A stretch of 6,246 nucleotides of DNA from Nitrospinales bacterium (GTDB lineage Bacteria; Nitrospinota_A; UBA7883; JACRGQ01): positions 1 to 6,246 of the forward strand of contig JAHFEI010000131.1 in NCBI GenBank assembly GCA_023248615.1. Reading direction: 5' to 3'. Shown piece after piece: positions 5,575-6,246 of the stretch. The first letter of the stretch is position 1, and every line of letters starts with the position of its first letter. The translations under genes were made by a program, and so were the position numbers. Below the pieces are notes generated by a model. That model made no database searches, was not told where the DNA came from, and saw nothing but the letters and a program-made list of their open reading frames with translations.

Positions 5575-6246
5575 TTGGGCACTGAAAGTTTCGGCAATAT
5601 ATTTAAGCTCCCGGAGCTTAGGAAACGGATTGTTTTCACCGTTGTGCTTCTTGCTATTTACAGGATAGGCGCACATATCCCGGTTCCGGGGATAGACAGC
5701 AACTCACTGGCGGATTTTTTCTCCCAGATGAGGGGTTCGGTACTCCAGTTTTTCGACATGTTTTCTGGCGGAGCGCTAAGAAGGCTTACCATCTTCGCTC
5801 TTGGCATCATGCCGTATATCAGTTCCTCCATTATCATACAGTTGCTTACCGTTGCTATCCCGTTTCTTGAAAAGTTGAAGAAGGAAGGGGAGCACGGACA
5901 AAGGAAAATTACCCAGTACACGCGTTACGGCGCGGTGGCGCTTGCATCCGTGCAGGGGCTTGGAATAGCGTTTGGCCTTGAGGCGATGCATTCCCCCTCC
6001 GGCGCCCTTATCGTTCCGGCGCCCGGCTGGGGCTTCAGGGTATTGACTGTTATCACACTCACCGCAGGCACATCATTTATCATGTGGCTTGGCGAGCAGA
6101 TTACCGAGCGCGGCGTCGGCAACGGCATCTCGCTCATAATTTTTTCCGGTATCGTGGCGGAAATCCCCTCGGCTCTTATCAATTCCATCCGGCTGTTGCA
6201 GACCGGGGAACTTTCTCCTATAGCTGGCCTTATCACCATTGCCCTT
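5575..6246 (+). CDS. secY: Sec translocon channel subunit SecY, N-terminal half (partial at 3' edge)
   Basis: SecY is the inner-membrane protein-conducting channel; with SecE and SecG it exports unfolded proteins driven by SecA or co-translationally. The frame is open from a TTG at 5575 to the window edge, giving 224 residues, about half of the usual 430-445. Seen features: cytoplasmic start with FKLPELRKR (10-18); a first membrane segment ending in YRIGAHIPVPGID (29-41); the plug/second-helix region FFDMFSGGALRRLTIFALGIMPYISSSII (59-87); a charged cytoplasmic loop with EKLKKEGEHGQRKITQYTRY (99-118); and the loop ITERGVGNGISLIIF (176-190), strongly conserved in bacteria. GGGGA at 5561-5565 lies 9 bases before the TTG, supporting that start; no ATG is available near the expected N-terminus. 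It is the normal neighbour of rplO, giving the Sec channel coordinated synthesis with ribosomes. Five to six membrane segments fit in the visible part. Confidence 0.98.
   Translation, partial: MGTESFGNIFKLPELRKRIVFTVVLLAIYRIGAHIPVPGIDSNSLADFFSQMRGSVLQFFDMFSGGALRRLTIFALGIMPYISSSIIIQLLTVAIPFLEKLKKEGEHGQRKITQYTRYGAVALASVQGLGIAFGLEAMHSPSGALIVPAPGWGFRVLTVITLTAGTSFIMWLGEQITERGVGNGISLIIFSGIVAEIPSALINSIRLLQTGELSPIAGLITIAL
5604..5620 (+). repeat. Perfect inverted repeat near the start of secY
   Basis: Two 8-base arms, TAAGCTCC and GGAGCTTA, flank a single central C. In RNA this could form a short hairpin of 7 pairs with a 3-base loop (CCG). It starts 27 bases after the secY start codon and lies in the codons for the conserved KLPEL block. 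There is no U-tract after it, so it is not a terminator. It may be chance imposed by codon choice, or it could affect early translation of secY; nothing else in the window supports a role. Confidence 0.5.

Noticed and set aside
5604..5620. Inverted repeat as a rho-independent terminator between rplO and secY
   Set aside because: It lies inside secY, has a short stem and is not followed by a T-run.

Overview
The window is one continuous stretch of a bacterial S10-spc ribosomal-protein operon. All genes are on the + strand and almost no sequence is non-coding. It opens inside the end of rplV (L22), continues through rpsC, rplP, rpmC and rpsQ (the distal part of the S10 cluster), then rplN, rplX, rplE, rpsZ (zinc-type S14), rpsH, rplF, rplR, rpsE and rplO (the spc cluster), and closes inside secY, which runs off the right edge. 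Thirteen genes are complete and two are partial. No RNA gene, mobile element, CRISPR array or terminator is visible, and no gap between genes exceeds 15 bases.

The genes encode small- and large-subunit ribosomal proteins, plus the channel subunit of the Sec translocon, which is usually the last or next-to-last gene of this cluster. Junctions are very tight. There are stop/start overlaps of 4 bases (rplP/rpmC, rplX after rplN, rpsE/rplO) and longer overlaps of 26 bases (rpsQ/rplN) and 17 bases (rplR/rpsE), while other neighbours sit 1 to 15 bases apart. This suggests one transcript and extensive translational coupling across the classical S10/spc boundary. Four genes begin with non-ATG codons (rpsC, rpsZ and secY with TTG, rplX with GTG), and family N-termini support each of these starts.

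The organism is a bacterium, not an archaeon: gene order and every protein are bacterial type. GC is moderate, and ATA (Ile) and AGG (Arg) codons are frequent. Both L24 and S14 keep Cys-X2-Cys pairs. SecY and L24 resemble, from memory, those of Desulfobacterota/Nitrospirota/Nitrospinota-like lineages; this placement is a low-confidence inference.

The most notable departures from the textbook operon are the absence of rpmD (L30) between rpsE and rplO, a lysine/alanine-rich tail of about 53 residues on L22, and the loss of any spacer at the S10-spc and rplX-rplE junctions, where Escherichia coli has, respectively, a promoter region and the S8 control site. I see no undescribed system here; it is a well-conserved housekeeping region with a few lineage-specific features.
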